This document shows positions 1-6,595 of a DNA stretch of 14,370 nucleotides, in pieces. The position numbers were made by a program, and so were the translations under genes. Under the pieces are notes generated by a model. That model searched no databases. It saw only the letters and a list, made by a program, of their open reading frames with translations, and was not told the origin of the DNA. The stretch's first letter is position 1, and each line of letters opens with the position of its first letter. Origin of the DNA: Clostridia bacterium (GTDB taxonomy: Bacteria > Bacillota > Clostridia > Christensenellales > Borkfalkiaceae); the NCBI GenBank assembly GCA_017505675.1, contig JAFVOV010000090.1, positions 1-14,370 of the forward strand, written 5' to 3'.

Positions 1-832
1 CAGTAGACGCGCCAAGGTGAGGGATGCAGATAACGTTGTTTACGTCAATAAGTTCGTCTGCGGGGAAGTCAACTATATATTTTGCAACTTTACCGCTTTC
101 AGTAGCCTTAATTATAGAAGCGTTGTCAACTAATTCACCCCTTGCGCAGTTGATTAAAACAACGCCGTCTTTCATCTTGCGGATAAGTCCCGCGTTGATG
201 ATGCCCTTGTTTTGGTCGGGGATATAGGGGATATGAATGGTAATATAGTCACAATTTTTAGCAATGTCGTTAAGTTCTTTAACAATTTTAACGTCAGAAG
301 ATAAGCGGAGCGCAGCGTTTACTGATAAGAACGGGTCGTATCCGTAAACTTTCATTCCTAAATCAAGCGCAGCGTTTGCAACTAAAGCGCCTATTGCGCC
401 AAGACCTATAACGCCAAGTGTTTTGCCTTTAATTTCGTGGCCGGCAAAATTCGCTTTGCCTTTTTCAACCATTTTAGCAACTTCTTCGCCGTTACCTTTT
501 AACGTTTTAACCCAGTTGTTTGCGTTGATAATATTTCTTGACCCGATAAGTAGCGCTGCAAGCACAAGTTCTTTAACAGCGTTTGCGTTTGCGCCGGGGG
601 TATTGAAAACAACAACACCTTGTTCAGCGTATTCCTTTACGGGGATATTGTTCGTGCCTGCGCCCGCTCTTGCGATAGCAACGGTATTTTCATCAAGTTT
701 ATAATCGTGCATCTTAAACGAGCGGAGCATAATTCCAACGGGGGATTCCGCGTCGGGTGCAACGTTATAGGTAGAATCAAAAATATCGTTTATAACGGGG
801 CTTATTGCGTTTAGCGTAAGTATGTTTTTCAT
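1..832 (-). CDS. serA: D-3-phosphoglycerate dehydrogenase, C-terminus cut by the window edge
   Basis: Oxidises 3-phosphoglycerate to 3-phosphohydroxypyruvate with NAD, the first committed step of serine synthesis in the cytosol. The first 277 residues are present. The Rossmann motif GLGAIG lies at about 143-148. The 2-hydroxyacid dehydrogenase catalytic set is visible: Arg231 in NCARGE, Glu260 in DFPADE and His272 in PHLGAST. Clostridial SerA proteins of this type are usually about 390 residues, so roughly 110 residues are missing, including the place where an ACT-like regulatory domain would normally sit. Whether that domain is present cannot be seen. The ATG start lies one base after the serC stop (TAA-A-ATG), with GGAG ten bases upstream inside the serC end. 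The gene is therefore cotranscribed with serC and supplies its substrate. Assignment as SerA rather than another 2-hydroxyacid dehydrogenase is supported by the serC partner. Confidence 0.93.
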   Translation of the reverse strand, partial: MKNILTLNAISPVINDIFDSTYNVAPDAESPVGIMLRSFKMHDYKLDENTVAIARAGAGTNNIPVKEYAEQGVVVFNTPGANANAVKELVLAALLIGSRNIINANNWVKTLKGNGEEVAKMVEKGKANFAGHEIKGKTLGVIGLGAIGALVANAALDLGMKVYGYDPFLSVNAALRLSSDVKIVKELNDIAKNCDYITIHIPYIPDQNKGIINAGLIRKMKDGVVLINCARGELVDNASIIKATESGKVAKYIVDFPADELIDVNNVICIPHLGAST

Positions 833-833
833 T

Positions 834-1907
834 TTATTTATTCTCCATTTGGAATTTCTTCATAAATTCAATAAGTGCTTTAACACCTTCAATCGGCATT
901 GCGTTATATATAGACGCTCTCATACCGCCAGCCAAACGGTGACCTTTAAGTGAAACTAAACCGTTTTTGGTTGCTTCGGAAATAAACTTCGCATCAAGTT
1001 CTTCACTCGGGGTAATGAAAGGTACGTTCATAAGAGAACGGTCTTTCTTGTTTACCTTATTAGTGTAAAAACCAGAGTTATCAATGAAGTCGTATAAAAG
1101 AGCGGCTTTTTCTTCGTTAATTTTTTGCATAGCGGGAACGCCACCTAATTTTTTAAGCCATCTAAATACTAAAAGTGAAATATAGATGGGGAAACAAGGC
1201 GGGGTGTTATATAAACTGTCATTTTTATCTTGAATTGCATAGTTAAGCATAACGGGGCAGATAGGCGCGGCATTACCGAGCAAATCTTTTCTTACTATAA
1301 CTATGGTTAAACCTGCGGGGGCAATATTTTTTTGCGCGCCAGCATAAATTAAACCGAATTTATTAACGTCAACGACTTCACTTAAAATGCAAGAACTCAT
1401 ATCGCTTACAAGAGTTGCATCAGTTTTAGGGAGTTCTGTATATCTAGTACCGAAAATGGTGTTGTTATAAGTGGTGTGAACGTAATCTATTCCGTCACGG
1501 AATTTAACGCTATTTAAATCGGGAATAAAAGTATAGCCTGCTTCTTTAGAAGATGCTGCAATAGCCATATCGCCGTATTTTAAACCTTCTTCGTACGCTT
1601 TTGAAGCAAAGTTGCCGGTTACAAGATAATCGGCTTTGCCGTTTTTAAGTAAGTTTAACGGAACGGCTGCAAATTGTTGTGTTGCGCCACCTTGAACGAA
1701 AAGAACTGAATAATTATCAGGTATGTTCATAAGTTCACGGAGAAGTTGTTGAGCCTCTGCGTTTACTGCCATAAACGGTTTACCGCGGTGGCTCATTTCC
1801 GTAATACTCATTCCAGTTCCTTGGAAATCTAAAAGTTCTCTCTGCGCTTCTTCTAAAACGGGAAGGGGGAGAGTTGATGGGCCTGCTGCAAAATTGTAAA
1901 CTCTCAT
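834..1907 (-). CDS. serC: Phosphoserine aminotransferase
   Basis: PLP-dependent transfer of the amino group from glutamate to 3-phosphohydroxypyruvate, giving phosphoserine; the same enzyme can serve in pyridoxal phosphate synthesis in some bacteria. At 357 residues it is full length for the family (about 360). The N-terminus MRVYNFAAGPSTLP is typical. GGATQQFAAVPLNLL near 73-87 is the substrate and PLP phosphate region. Lys193 in YAGAQKNIAPAGL is the expected Schiff-base lysine. HRLAGGMRASIYNAM near the C-terminus is the usual SerC ending. The start is fixed by TAGGAG eight bases upstream of ATG. It is the first gene of a serC-serA operon, read divergently from the RNase J gene, with a good promoter at 1959-1987. 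No phosphoserine phosphatase (serB) is visible. Confidence 0.97.
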   Translation of the reverse strand: MRVYNFAAGPSTLPLPVLEEAQRELLDFQGTGMSITEMSHRGKPFMAVNAEAQQLLRELMNIPDNYSVLFVQGGATQQFAAVPLNLLKNGKADYLVTGNFASKAYEEGLKYGDMAIAASSKEAGYTFIPDLNSVKFRDGIDYVHTTYNNTIFGTRYTELPKTDATLVSDMSSCILSEVVDVNKFGLIYAGAQKNIAPAGLTIVIVRKDLLGNAAPICPVMLNYAIQDKNDSLYNTPPCFPIYISLLVFRWLKKLGGVPAMQKINEEKAALLYDFIDNSGFYTNKVNKKDRSLMNVPFITPSEELDAKFISEATKNGLVSLKGHRLAGGMRASIYNAMPIEGVKALIEFMKKFQMENK

Positions 1908-1958
1908 ATTTGTACTCCTATTAAATAAGTATTTTTACTATTTTATATATTTCCTACT

Positions 1959-1987
1959 ATTATAACCTTATACGACTTTTTTTTCAA
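1959..1987 (-). promoter_or_regulatory. Sigma-A-type promoter for serC-serA
   Basis: Reading the minus strand, TTGAAA (1987-1982) and TATAAT (1964-1959) are separated by exactly 17 bases. The -10 is a perfect consensus and the -35 matches 5 of 6. Transcription would start near 1952 and give a leader of about 45 bases before the serC ATG. I see no obvious operator or riboswitch in that leader. Confidence 0.75.
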
Positions 1988-2037
1988 GTGTTTTTACCCA
2001 TAATTGAAACAAAAATTAGTTTGTCTTTTAAATACTG

Positions 2038-2066
2038 TTTACTTTTTTTTGAAAAAAGTGTATAAT
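2038..2066 (+). promoter_or_regulatory. Sigma-A-type promoter for rnj-trmR-trhP
   Basis: A perfect -10, TATAAT at 2061-2066, lies 17 bases downstream of a weaker -35, TTTACT at 2038-2043 (4 of 6). The predicted start of transcription, about 2073, lies only some eight bases before the ATG at 2081. This supports translation starting instead at the TTG at 2111, which has a proper ribosome binding site. The promoter is back-to-back with the serC promoter, about 50 bases apart. Confidence 0.7.
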
Positions 2067-2098
2067 CAAAATGTAAAATTATGCTCAATTCAAATTAC

Positions 2099-2104
2099 AA
2101 GGAG
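2099..2104 (+). promoter_or_regulatory. Ribosome binding site that decides the RNase J start
   Basis: AAGGAG at 2099-2104 is followed by six bases and then TTG at 2111, in frame with the whole downstream reading frame. The in-frame ATG at 2081 has no such site and is almost at the predicted transcription start. The TTG is therefore the better start. Confidence 0.8.
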
Positions 2105-2110
2105 ATTACT

Positions 2111-3847
2111 TTGAAAAATAAAAAAACTAGCGTTTCGGTAAAACCTAATAAAGATAAGCAGCAAAAAGAAAAAACCGAAGTCGTAAAACAAGTTAAGGAA
2201 AATAAAAAATCGTTAAAAGTTCGCTTTATCGGTGGCGTTGGTGAAATCGGTAAAAATATGACCGCGTTAGAGTTCGGTAAAGATATTATCGTTATAGATG
2301 CAGGGCTGACTTTCCCAGGTGATAATATGCCGGGTGTAGACCTTGTTATACCTGACGTAACTTATTTAGCGCAAAATAAAAGCCGTATTCGCGGTATAGT
2401 TATAACGCACGGGCACGAAGACCATATAGGCGGACTGCCGTATATATTAAAAGATATTTCTGCTCCCGTATTCGGAACTAAATTAACCCTTACGCTTATA
2501 GAAAATAAATTAAAAGAACACCGATTAAACGACGTTAGCCTTAATTGCGTTAAAGCGGGTAGCGTTATCAAACTAGGTTGTTTTTCCGTTGAGTTTATAA
2601 ACGTAAACCACTCTATCGCAGGCGCCGTAGGGTTAGCAATTACAACTCCCGTCGGCGTGGTTTTTCATTCGGGGGATTTTAAGATAGACTTTACGCCTGT
2701 AAACGGTGAAATGATGGATTTAAATAGAATTGCTGAAATAGGTAAAAAAGGCGTTCTTTTAATGATGGCAGATTCAACAAATATTGAAATTGACGGAATG
2801 ACTATGAGTGAATCCGTAGTTAAAGATACTTTAGACCACGTGTTTGCTGACAATATTAAAAGAAGGCTTATTATAGCAACGTTTGCTTCTAACGTTCATA
2901 GGCTTCAACAAATTCTTGATTTAGCGGTAAAGTATAAAAGAAAGGTTGCTTTTTCCGGGCGCAGTATGATAAATATTGCAGAGGCGGCGGCAAAAATCGG
3001 CGAACTAAATATTCCAGACGGGCTTATAATCGACGTCGAAAAGACCAAAAGTTTTAAAGACGAACAGATTTTAATCGTGTCCACTGGCACTCAAGGCGAA
3101 CCTATGAGCGCGCTTACTAGAATGGCTAGCGGTGAGTTTAATAAAGTTGTTATCGGGAAAAACGATACGGTGGTTATTAGCGCGTCCGTAATCCCCGGCA
3201 ATGAAAAGATGATTTACGGCGTTATCAATAATTTATATAGACTTGGCGCTGAAGTTATTTACGAATCATTAGAGCCTATTCACGTTTCGGGGCACGCATG
3301 TAAAGGCGAACTAAAAATGTTACACACTTTAATCAGTCCTAAATTTTTTATTCCCGTGCACGGTGAATACCGCCATCTTAAAAAGCACGCAAGGCTTGCT
3401 GAAAGTTTGGGGATGAGAGAGAGTAATATTCTTATTGCCGATATAGGCGATACCGTAGAACTTACTTCAAACGCTATGAAGTTCGGCGAAAAATTCCACG
3501 CAGGCTCGCGTTTTGTTGACGGCGTGGGGATAGACGGTGCAGACAGTTTCGTTTTGCGTGATAGAATTCACCTTTCAGAAGACGGGCTAGTCGTTGTGGT
3601 TGTTGGCGTTGAAGAATTAAGCGCAAGGTTGACTTCTCTTGAAATAATAGGTAAAGGGCTTGTGTTTAGTGAAACAATGATTAACGAAGCAAAATCAAAC
3701 GTTGCAAACGCGCTTAATAAAGTGGATTTGCGCACCGTTCGTGATGAAAGCGAACTAAACGCACTTATTAGAAGAAGTATAAAAAATTATATATTTAAAG
3801 CGACGAAGAAAAATCCTATGATTTTACCCGTTGTTATGGTGGTATAA
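2111..3847 (+). CDS. rnj: Ribonuclease J (metallo-beta-lactamase / beta-CASP RNase)
   Basis: Endoribonuclease and 5'-3' exoribonuclease of mRNA decay and rRNA maturation in Gram-positives. Numbered from the TTG start (578 residues), the zinc-binding HGHEDH is at 100-105. His167 in NHS and Asp189 in HSGDFK are further metal ligands, and ADSTN follows at about 220. The beta-CASP domain spans roughly 210-350, with FASNVHRLQQI and STGTQGEP. SGHACKGE (about 394-401) and IPVHGEYRH (about 414-422) complete the active site. A C-terminal domain ends in PMILPVVMVV, close to the usual PMILP ending. Residues 1-35 are a lysine-rich, probably disordered extension that B. subtilis RNase J1 lacks. An upstream ATG at 2081 would add ten residues but lacks a ribosome site. 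It is first in a unit with the methyltransferase, which starts one base after its stop. Whether it corresponds to J1 or J2 cannot be decided from one copy. Confidence 0.96.
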   Translation: MKNKKTSVSVKPNKDKQQKEKTEVVKQVKENKKSLKVRFIGGVGEIGKNMTALEFGKDIIVIDAGLTFPGDNMPGVDLVIPDVTYLAQNKSRIRGIVITHGHEDHIGGLPYILKDISAPVFGTKLTLTLIENKLKEHRLNDVSLNCVKAGSVIKLGCFSVEFINVNHSIAGAVGLAITTPVGVVFHSGDFKIDFTPVNGEMMDLNRIAEIGKKGVLLMMADSTNIEIDGMTMSESVVKDTLDHVFADNIKRRLIIATFASNVHRLQQILDLAVKYKRKVAFSGRSMINIAEAAAKIGELNIPDGLIIDVEKTKSFKDEQILIVSTGTQGEPMSALTRMASGEFNKVVIGKNDTVVISASVIPGNEKMIYGVINNLYRLGAEVIYESLEPIHVSGHACKGELKMLHTLISPKFFIPVHGEYRHLKKHARLAESLGMRESNILIADIGDTVELTSNAMKFGEKFHAGSRFVDGVGIDGADSFVLRDRIHLSEDGLVVVVVGVEELSARLTSLEIIGKGLVFSETMINEAKSNVANALNKVDLRTVRDESELNALIRRSIKNYIFKATKKNPMILPVVMVV

Positions 3848-3848
3848 C

Positions 3849-4436
3849 TTGGACGAACGTATATACGCATTAAGGGAAGACGCTAAAAAAGCAGGCGAAC
3901 CAGTATTAAGAGATAAATCATTTCTGTTACTTTTAGAAAAAGTTAGAGAGAAAAAACCTGTAAGAATTTTAGAAATCGGCGTAAACCGTGGCTTATCAGG
4001 TATAGCAATGCTTTTAGAAAGTCAAAAATCATTGCTTACAGGTATTGAAATCGACGAAGATAAAATTAAAATCGCAAAAGAAAATTATAAAACGTTCGGT
4101 GTGGAAAGCCGCGCTAAAATTTTTCAAGGGGACGCATCTGAAATAATCCCCGTGCTTACCGGAGAATATGATTTTATTTTTTTGGACGGGCCTAAAGGGC
4201 ATTATTACGAATATTTGCCTAATCTTTTATCCGTTCTTTCGGTTGGTGGCATACTTTTTGCAGATAACGTATTGTTTCGTGGATATGTTAATGATAAAGT
4301 TAAAACTCCTAGAAGGTTTAACACCACGAAGCACAGTATGGAAAAATTCATTGCGGAAATAACAAATTCTGACAGTTTAAAGACGGAAATTATAGATATA
4401 GAAGACGGAATAAGTATAACGGAAAAACTCAAATGA
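3849..4436 (+). CDS. trmR: SAM-dependent O-methyltransferase, probable tRNA 5-hydroxyuridine methyltransferase
   Basis: A class I methyltransferase of the catechol-OMT-like, cation-dependent group (195 residues). Seen: SAM motif I, ILEIGVNRGLSG, starting near residue 40; the acidic strand end GIEID at 65-69; FQGDAS near 92-97; and a likely metal set of Asp113 (LDGPKGHY), Asp139 and Asn140 (ADNV). The start is inferred to be TTG at 3849, one base after the RNase J stop, with GGTGG six bases upstream. An in-frame TTG at 3831 inside rnj has no ribosome site. The gene overlaps the next by ATGA. In B. subtilis the YrrM/TrmR methyltransferase sits beside U32 proteins and methylates ho5U34 of tRNA to mo5U. 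The same neighbourhood here makes that role likely, although a generic small-molecule O-methyltransferase cannot be excluded from sequence alone. Confidence 0.82.
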   Translation: MDERIYALREDAKKAGEPVLRDKSFLLLLEKVREKKPVRILEIGVNRGLSGIAMLLESQKSLLTGIEIDEDKIKIAKENYKTFGVESRAKIFQGDASEIIPVLTGEYDFIFLDGPKGHYYEYLPNLLSVLSVGGILFADNVLFRGYVNDKVKTPRRFNTTKHSMEKFIAEITNSDSLKTEIIDIEDGISITEKLK

Positions 4437-5653
4437 AAAAGATAGAACTTTTATCGCCAGCGGGCGATATGTCAAAACTTAAAACTGCGTTTTATTTTGG
4501 CGCAGACGCGGTGTATATAGGTGGCAAAAATTTTAGCCTTCGCGCGCTTGCAGGTAACTTTACTGATGAAGAAATAATTGATGCGGTATCCTTTGCGCAT
4601 TCTATCGGTAAAAAAGTTTACGTTACCGTAAATATTTTTGGGCGCAATGATGATATTACGGCTGCTGAAGAGTATTTTAAATTTTTAGAAAACGCTGGTA
4701 TTGACGGCGCTATAGTTTCGGATACGGGGCTTATTTATCTTGCTAGAGAAGTTGCCCCTAATTTACCCGTAAATCTTTCAACCCAAGCAAACACGCTAAA
4801 TTATAAAACGGTTGAGTTTTGGAAAAAACAAGGGTTAAAGCGCGTGATTTTAGCAAGGGAATTATCTCTTGAAGAAATAAAAACCATCCACCAAAAAGTT
4901 CCCGATATGGAAATTGAAACGTTTATTCACGGCGCAATGTGTATATCGTATAGCGGTAGGTGTTTGCTTTCTGATTACAGAACGGGAAGAAGTAGTAACC
5001 GTGGCGAGTGTGTTCAAGCGTGCCGTTGGCACTATGAAATCCGTGAAAAAGATTCCGAATGCGGCTATTTAGAAATGCAAGAAGACGAACGCGGAACTTA
5101 TATAATGAACAGCAAAGACCTAAACTTACTTGATTATATTGATGAACTTGATAAAGCAGGCGTATGCTCGTTTAAAATCGAAGGGCGTATGAAAAGCGAA
5201 TATTACCTTGCAACGGTTGTAAACGCATACCGCCGAGCAATAGACGCGTATTATGCGGTTGGCGAATCGTACAAAGAAAACTCTCTTTATCAAAGCGAAC
5301 TTAAAAAGACCGCTCACCGTGAATTTACTACGGCGTTTATTACCGGGTATAATGATAGAACGGTTAATTATGACGACAGCCAAAGTAAAGGCACTCACAA
5401 ATTTATTGCAAACGTTATTGAAAGTAATAAAAATAGGGATTACGCGCTCGTTGAAATGCGCAATCGTTTTAAAGTGGGTGACGTTCTTGAAATATTATCG
5501 CCAAGCGAAAGTTTTAATAAATTAGTTACCGTAGTTAAACTTGAAAATATAAAAGGCGAACAGGTTTTTGACGCTAAAATAGTTCAAGAAAAACTTAAAT
5601 TATTCACAGATATTCCGTTAAATAAAGGGGATATATTAAGGGCTAAAATTTAA
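4433..5653 (+). CDS. trhP: U32 family protein, probable tRNA uridine-34 hydroxylation protein TrhP
   Basis: Although the family is named peptidase U32, members of this branch (E. coli YegQ/TrhP, B. subtilis YrrN/YrrO) are needed for prephenate-dependent 5-hydroxylation of tRNA U34. At 406 residues it is a typical single-module length. The N-terminal TIM-barrel part opens with ELLSPAGDMSKLKTAFYFGA. The U32 signature ETFIHGAMCISYSGRCLLS at 162-180 is complete. Four cysteines, C170, C177, C193 and C197 (C-x6-C-x15-C-x3-C), are placed like the iron-sulfur ligands reported in other U32 proteins. From about 320 a small beta-rich C-terminal domain follows. It starts by ATGA overlap with the methyltransferase and has no strong ribosome site of its own, so coupling is likely. 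The pair would make ho5U and then mo5U. RlhA-like 23S rRNA hydroxylation is the main alternative. No terminator is evident after it. Confidence 0.82.
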   Translation: MKKIELLSPAGDMSKLKTAFYFGADAVYIGGKNFSLRALAGNFTDEEIIDAVSFAHSIGKKVYVTVNIFGRNDDITAAEEYFKFLENAGIDGAIVSDTGLIYLAREVAPNLPVNLSTQANTLNYKTVEFWKKQGLKRVILARELSLEEIKTIHQKVPDMEIETFIHGAMCISYSGRCLLSDYRTGRSSNRGECVQACRWHYEIREKDSECGYLEMQEDERGTYIMNSKDLNLLDYIDELDKAGVCSFKIEGRMKSEYYLATVVNAYRRAIDAYYAVGESYKENSLYQSELKKTAHREFTTAFITGYNDRTVNYDDSQSKGTHKFIANVIESNKNRDYALVEMRNRFKVGDVLEILSPSESFNKLVTVVKLENIKGEQVFDAKIVQEKLKLFTDIPLNKGDILRAKI

Positions 5654-5679
5654 ATAAATGGCAAATATTGATTAAAGCA

Positions 5680-5708
5680 TTGACAAGCATTTGATAAAGT
5701 AGTATAAT
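5680..5708 (+). promoter_or_regulatory. Perfect-consensus sigma-A promoter for the sugar transferase
   Basis: TTGACA (5680-5685), a 17-base spacer and TATAAT (5703-5708) match consensus at all twelve positions. The predicted transcription start near 5715 leaves about 45 bases of leader. Such a strong promoter separates the following gene from the trhP unit. Confidence 0.85.
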
Positions 5709-5759
5709 AATTCAGTCAAATTACGCTTTGGCAATATAACGGTTTGAAATTGAGTGATT

Positions 5760-6509
5760 ATGGATACTTTTACTAACGATAATATAAATCAGCCTGAAGA
5801 CGATAAGAATTTAAATAACGGCTATAATAAAAAGCAAGAAACTGAATCAAGCAACATTAAACTTCCTTTTGAAGTTGGCGAAGATGAAGAGTATTTCGTT
5901 GAAGATTTAGGCAAAATTAAGCGCAAACCGTTTTTTGCGTTTTTCAAAAGATTATTTGACTTTTTAGTTTCTTTAATAAGTCTTTCTATTCTTTTAGTGC
6001 CTTTTATTATCATCGCAATTATAATAAAATGTTCTTCAAAAGGTCCGATATTTTACTGTCAAGAAAGGTTAGGGCTAAACGGCAAAAAATTTAAACTTAT
6101 AAAGTTTAGAACGATGGTCGTTGATGCTGAAAAGAACGGCGCGCAATGGTCTATGGGCGAAGAAGATAACCGCATTTATAAGTTCGGGCGTTTTATGCGT
6201 AAGTGTAGGATAGACGAGCTTCCGCAACTTATTTGTTGTTTAATCGGCACAATGTCTTTAATCGGCCCGCGTCCTGAAAGGGAATGCTTTTACGTTGAGT
6301 TTGAAAAATACGTTCACGGCTTTAGTGAAAGGTTAAAAGTTAAACCTGGTATTACTGGCTTAGCGCAAGTTAGTGGTGGTTATGACCTTAAACCGCAAGA
6401 AAAAGTGCTTTTTGACGTAGAATATATCAAAAAAAGGTCAATTTGGCTAGATATAAAAATTTTATTCAAAACGGTAGCCGTTGTATTTAATCATAAAGGC
6501 GCAAAATAA
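5760..6509 (+). CDS. Initiating sugar-phosphate transferase (bacterial sugar transferase family)
   Basis: A membrane-bound phosphoglycosyl transferase that loads the first sugar phosphate onto undecaprenyl phosphate for exopolysaccharide, capsule or glycan synthesis. Seen in 249 residues: an acidic, Asn-rich, probably disordered N-terminus (1-55); one hydrophobic stretch at about 65-89 containing a proline, as in the re-entrant membrane helix of this family; then QERLGLNGKKF, KFRTM (115-119), a catalytic-type DELPQL (152-157), SLIGPRPE (166-173) and PGITGLAQVSGG (196-207). The large multi-span N-terminal region of WcaJ/WbaP proteins is absent, so this is the short PglC/EpsL-like form. The start is chosen at ATG 5760, with GAG five bases upstream. 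GTG at 5754 would add two residues and is equally possible, since the ribosome site is weak. No other glycan gene is in the window and the sugar is unknown. Confidence 0.88.
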   Translation: MDTFTNDNINQPEDDKNLNNGYNKKQETESSNIKLPFEVGEDEEYFVEDLGKIKRKPFFAFFKRLFDFLVSLISLSILLVPFIIIAIIIKCSSKGPIFYCQERLGLNGKKFKLIKFRTMVVDAEKNGAQWSMGEEDNRIYKFGRFMRKCRIDELPQLICCLIGTMSLIGPRPERECFYVEFEKYVHGFSERLKVKPGITGLAQVSGGYDLKPQEKVLFDVEYIKKRSIWLDIKILFKTVAVVFNHKGAK

Positions 6510-6523
6510 ATGTTTGAACATTT
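6508..6523. repeat. Short AT-rich inverted repeat after the sugar transferase stop
   Basis: AAATGTT and AACATTT are perfect 7-base arms around two bases, beginning in the TAA stop of the sugar transferase. On the plus strand A residues follow rather than a T-tract, so it is not a convincing terminator. It lies 20 bases upstream of the -35 of the pyr promoter, and the left-arm sequence AAATGTT recurs at 6561-6567 at the edge of the -10. An operator role is possible but unproven. Confidence 0.35.
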
Positions 6524-6543
6524 AAAAATGCTTTCTTAAATTC

Positions 6544-6572
6544 TTGACAATAAAGTGTTTAAATGTTATTCT
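6544..6572 (+). promoter_or_regulatory. Promoter of the pyr operon
   Basis: A perfect -35, TTGACA (6544-6549), a 17-base spacer and a -10 of TATTCT (6567-6572, 4 of 6), preceded by TG one base upstream (6564-6565), which makes an extended -10. The predicted transcription start is near 6579-6580, about 138 bases before the pyrC ATG. This leaves room for the attenuator leader. Confidence 0.75.
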
Positions 6573-6595
6573 ATATAAGAACGGAATAAGAAGAA

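Noticed and set aside
24..814. Plus-strand reading frames at 24-227, 423-704 and 620-814
   Set aside because: They lie antisense to the well-supported serA frame and their products resemble nothing; they are reading-frame shadows.
2081..2110. ATG at 2081 as the RNase J start
   Set aside because: It lies about eight bases after the predicted transcription start and has no ribosome site; TTG 2111 has AAGGAG at six bases.
3831..3848. TTG at 3831 as the start of the methyltransferase
   Set aside because: It lies inside rnj with no ribosome site; TTG 3849 directly follows the rnj stop, has GGTGG upstream and gives the usual N-terminus.
6508..6523. Intrinsic terminator after the sugar transferase
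   Set aside because: The stem is AT-only apart from one G-C pair and is followed by A residues rather than T on the plus strand.
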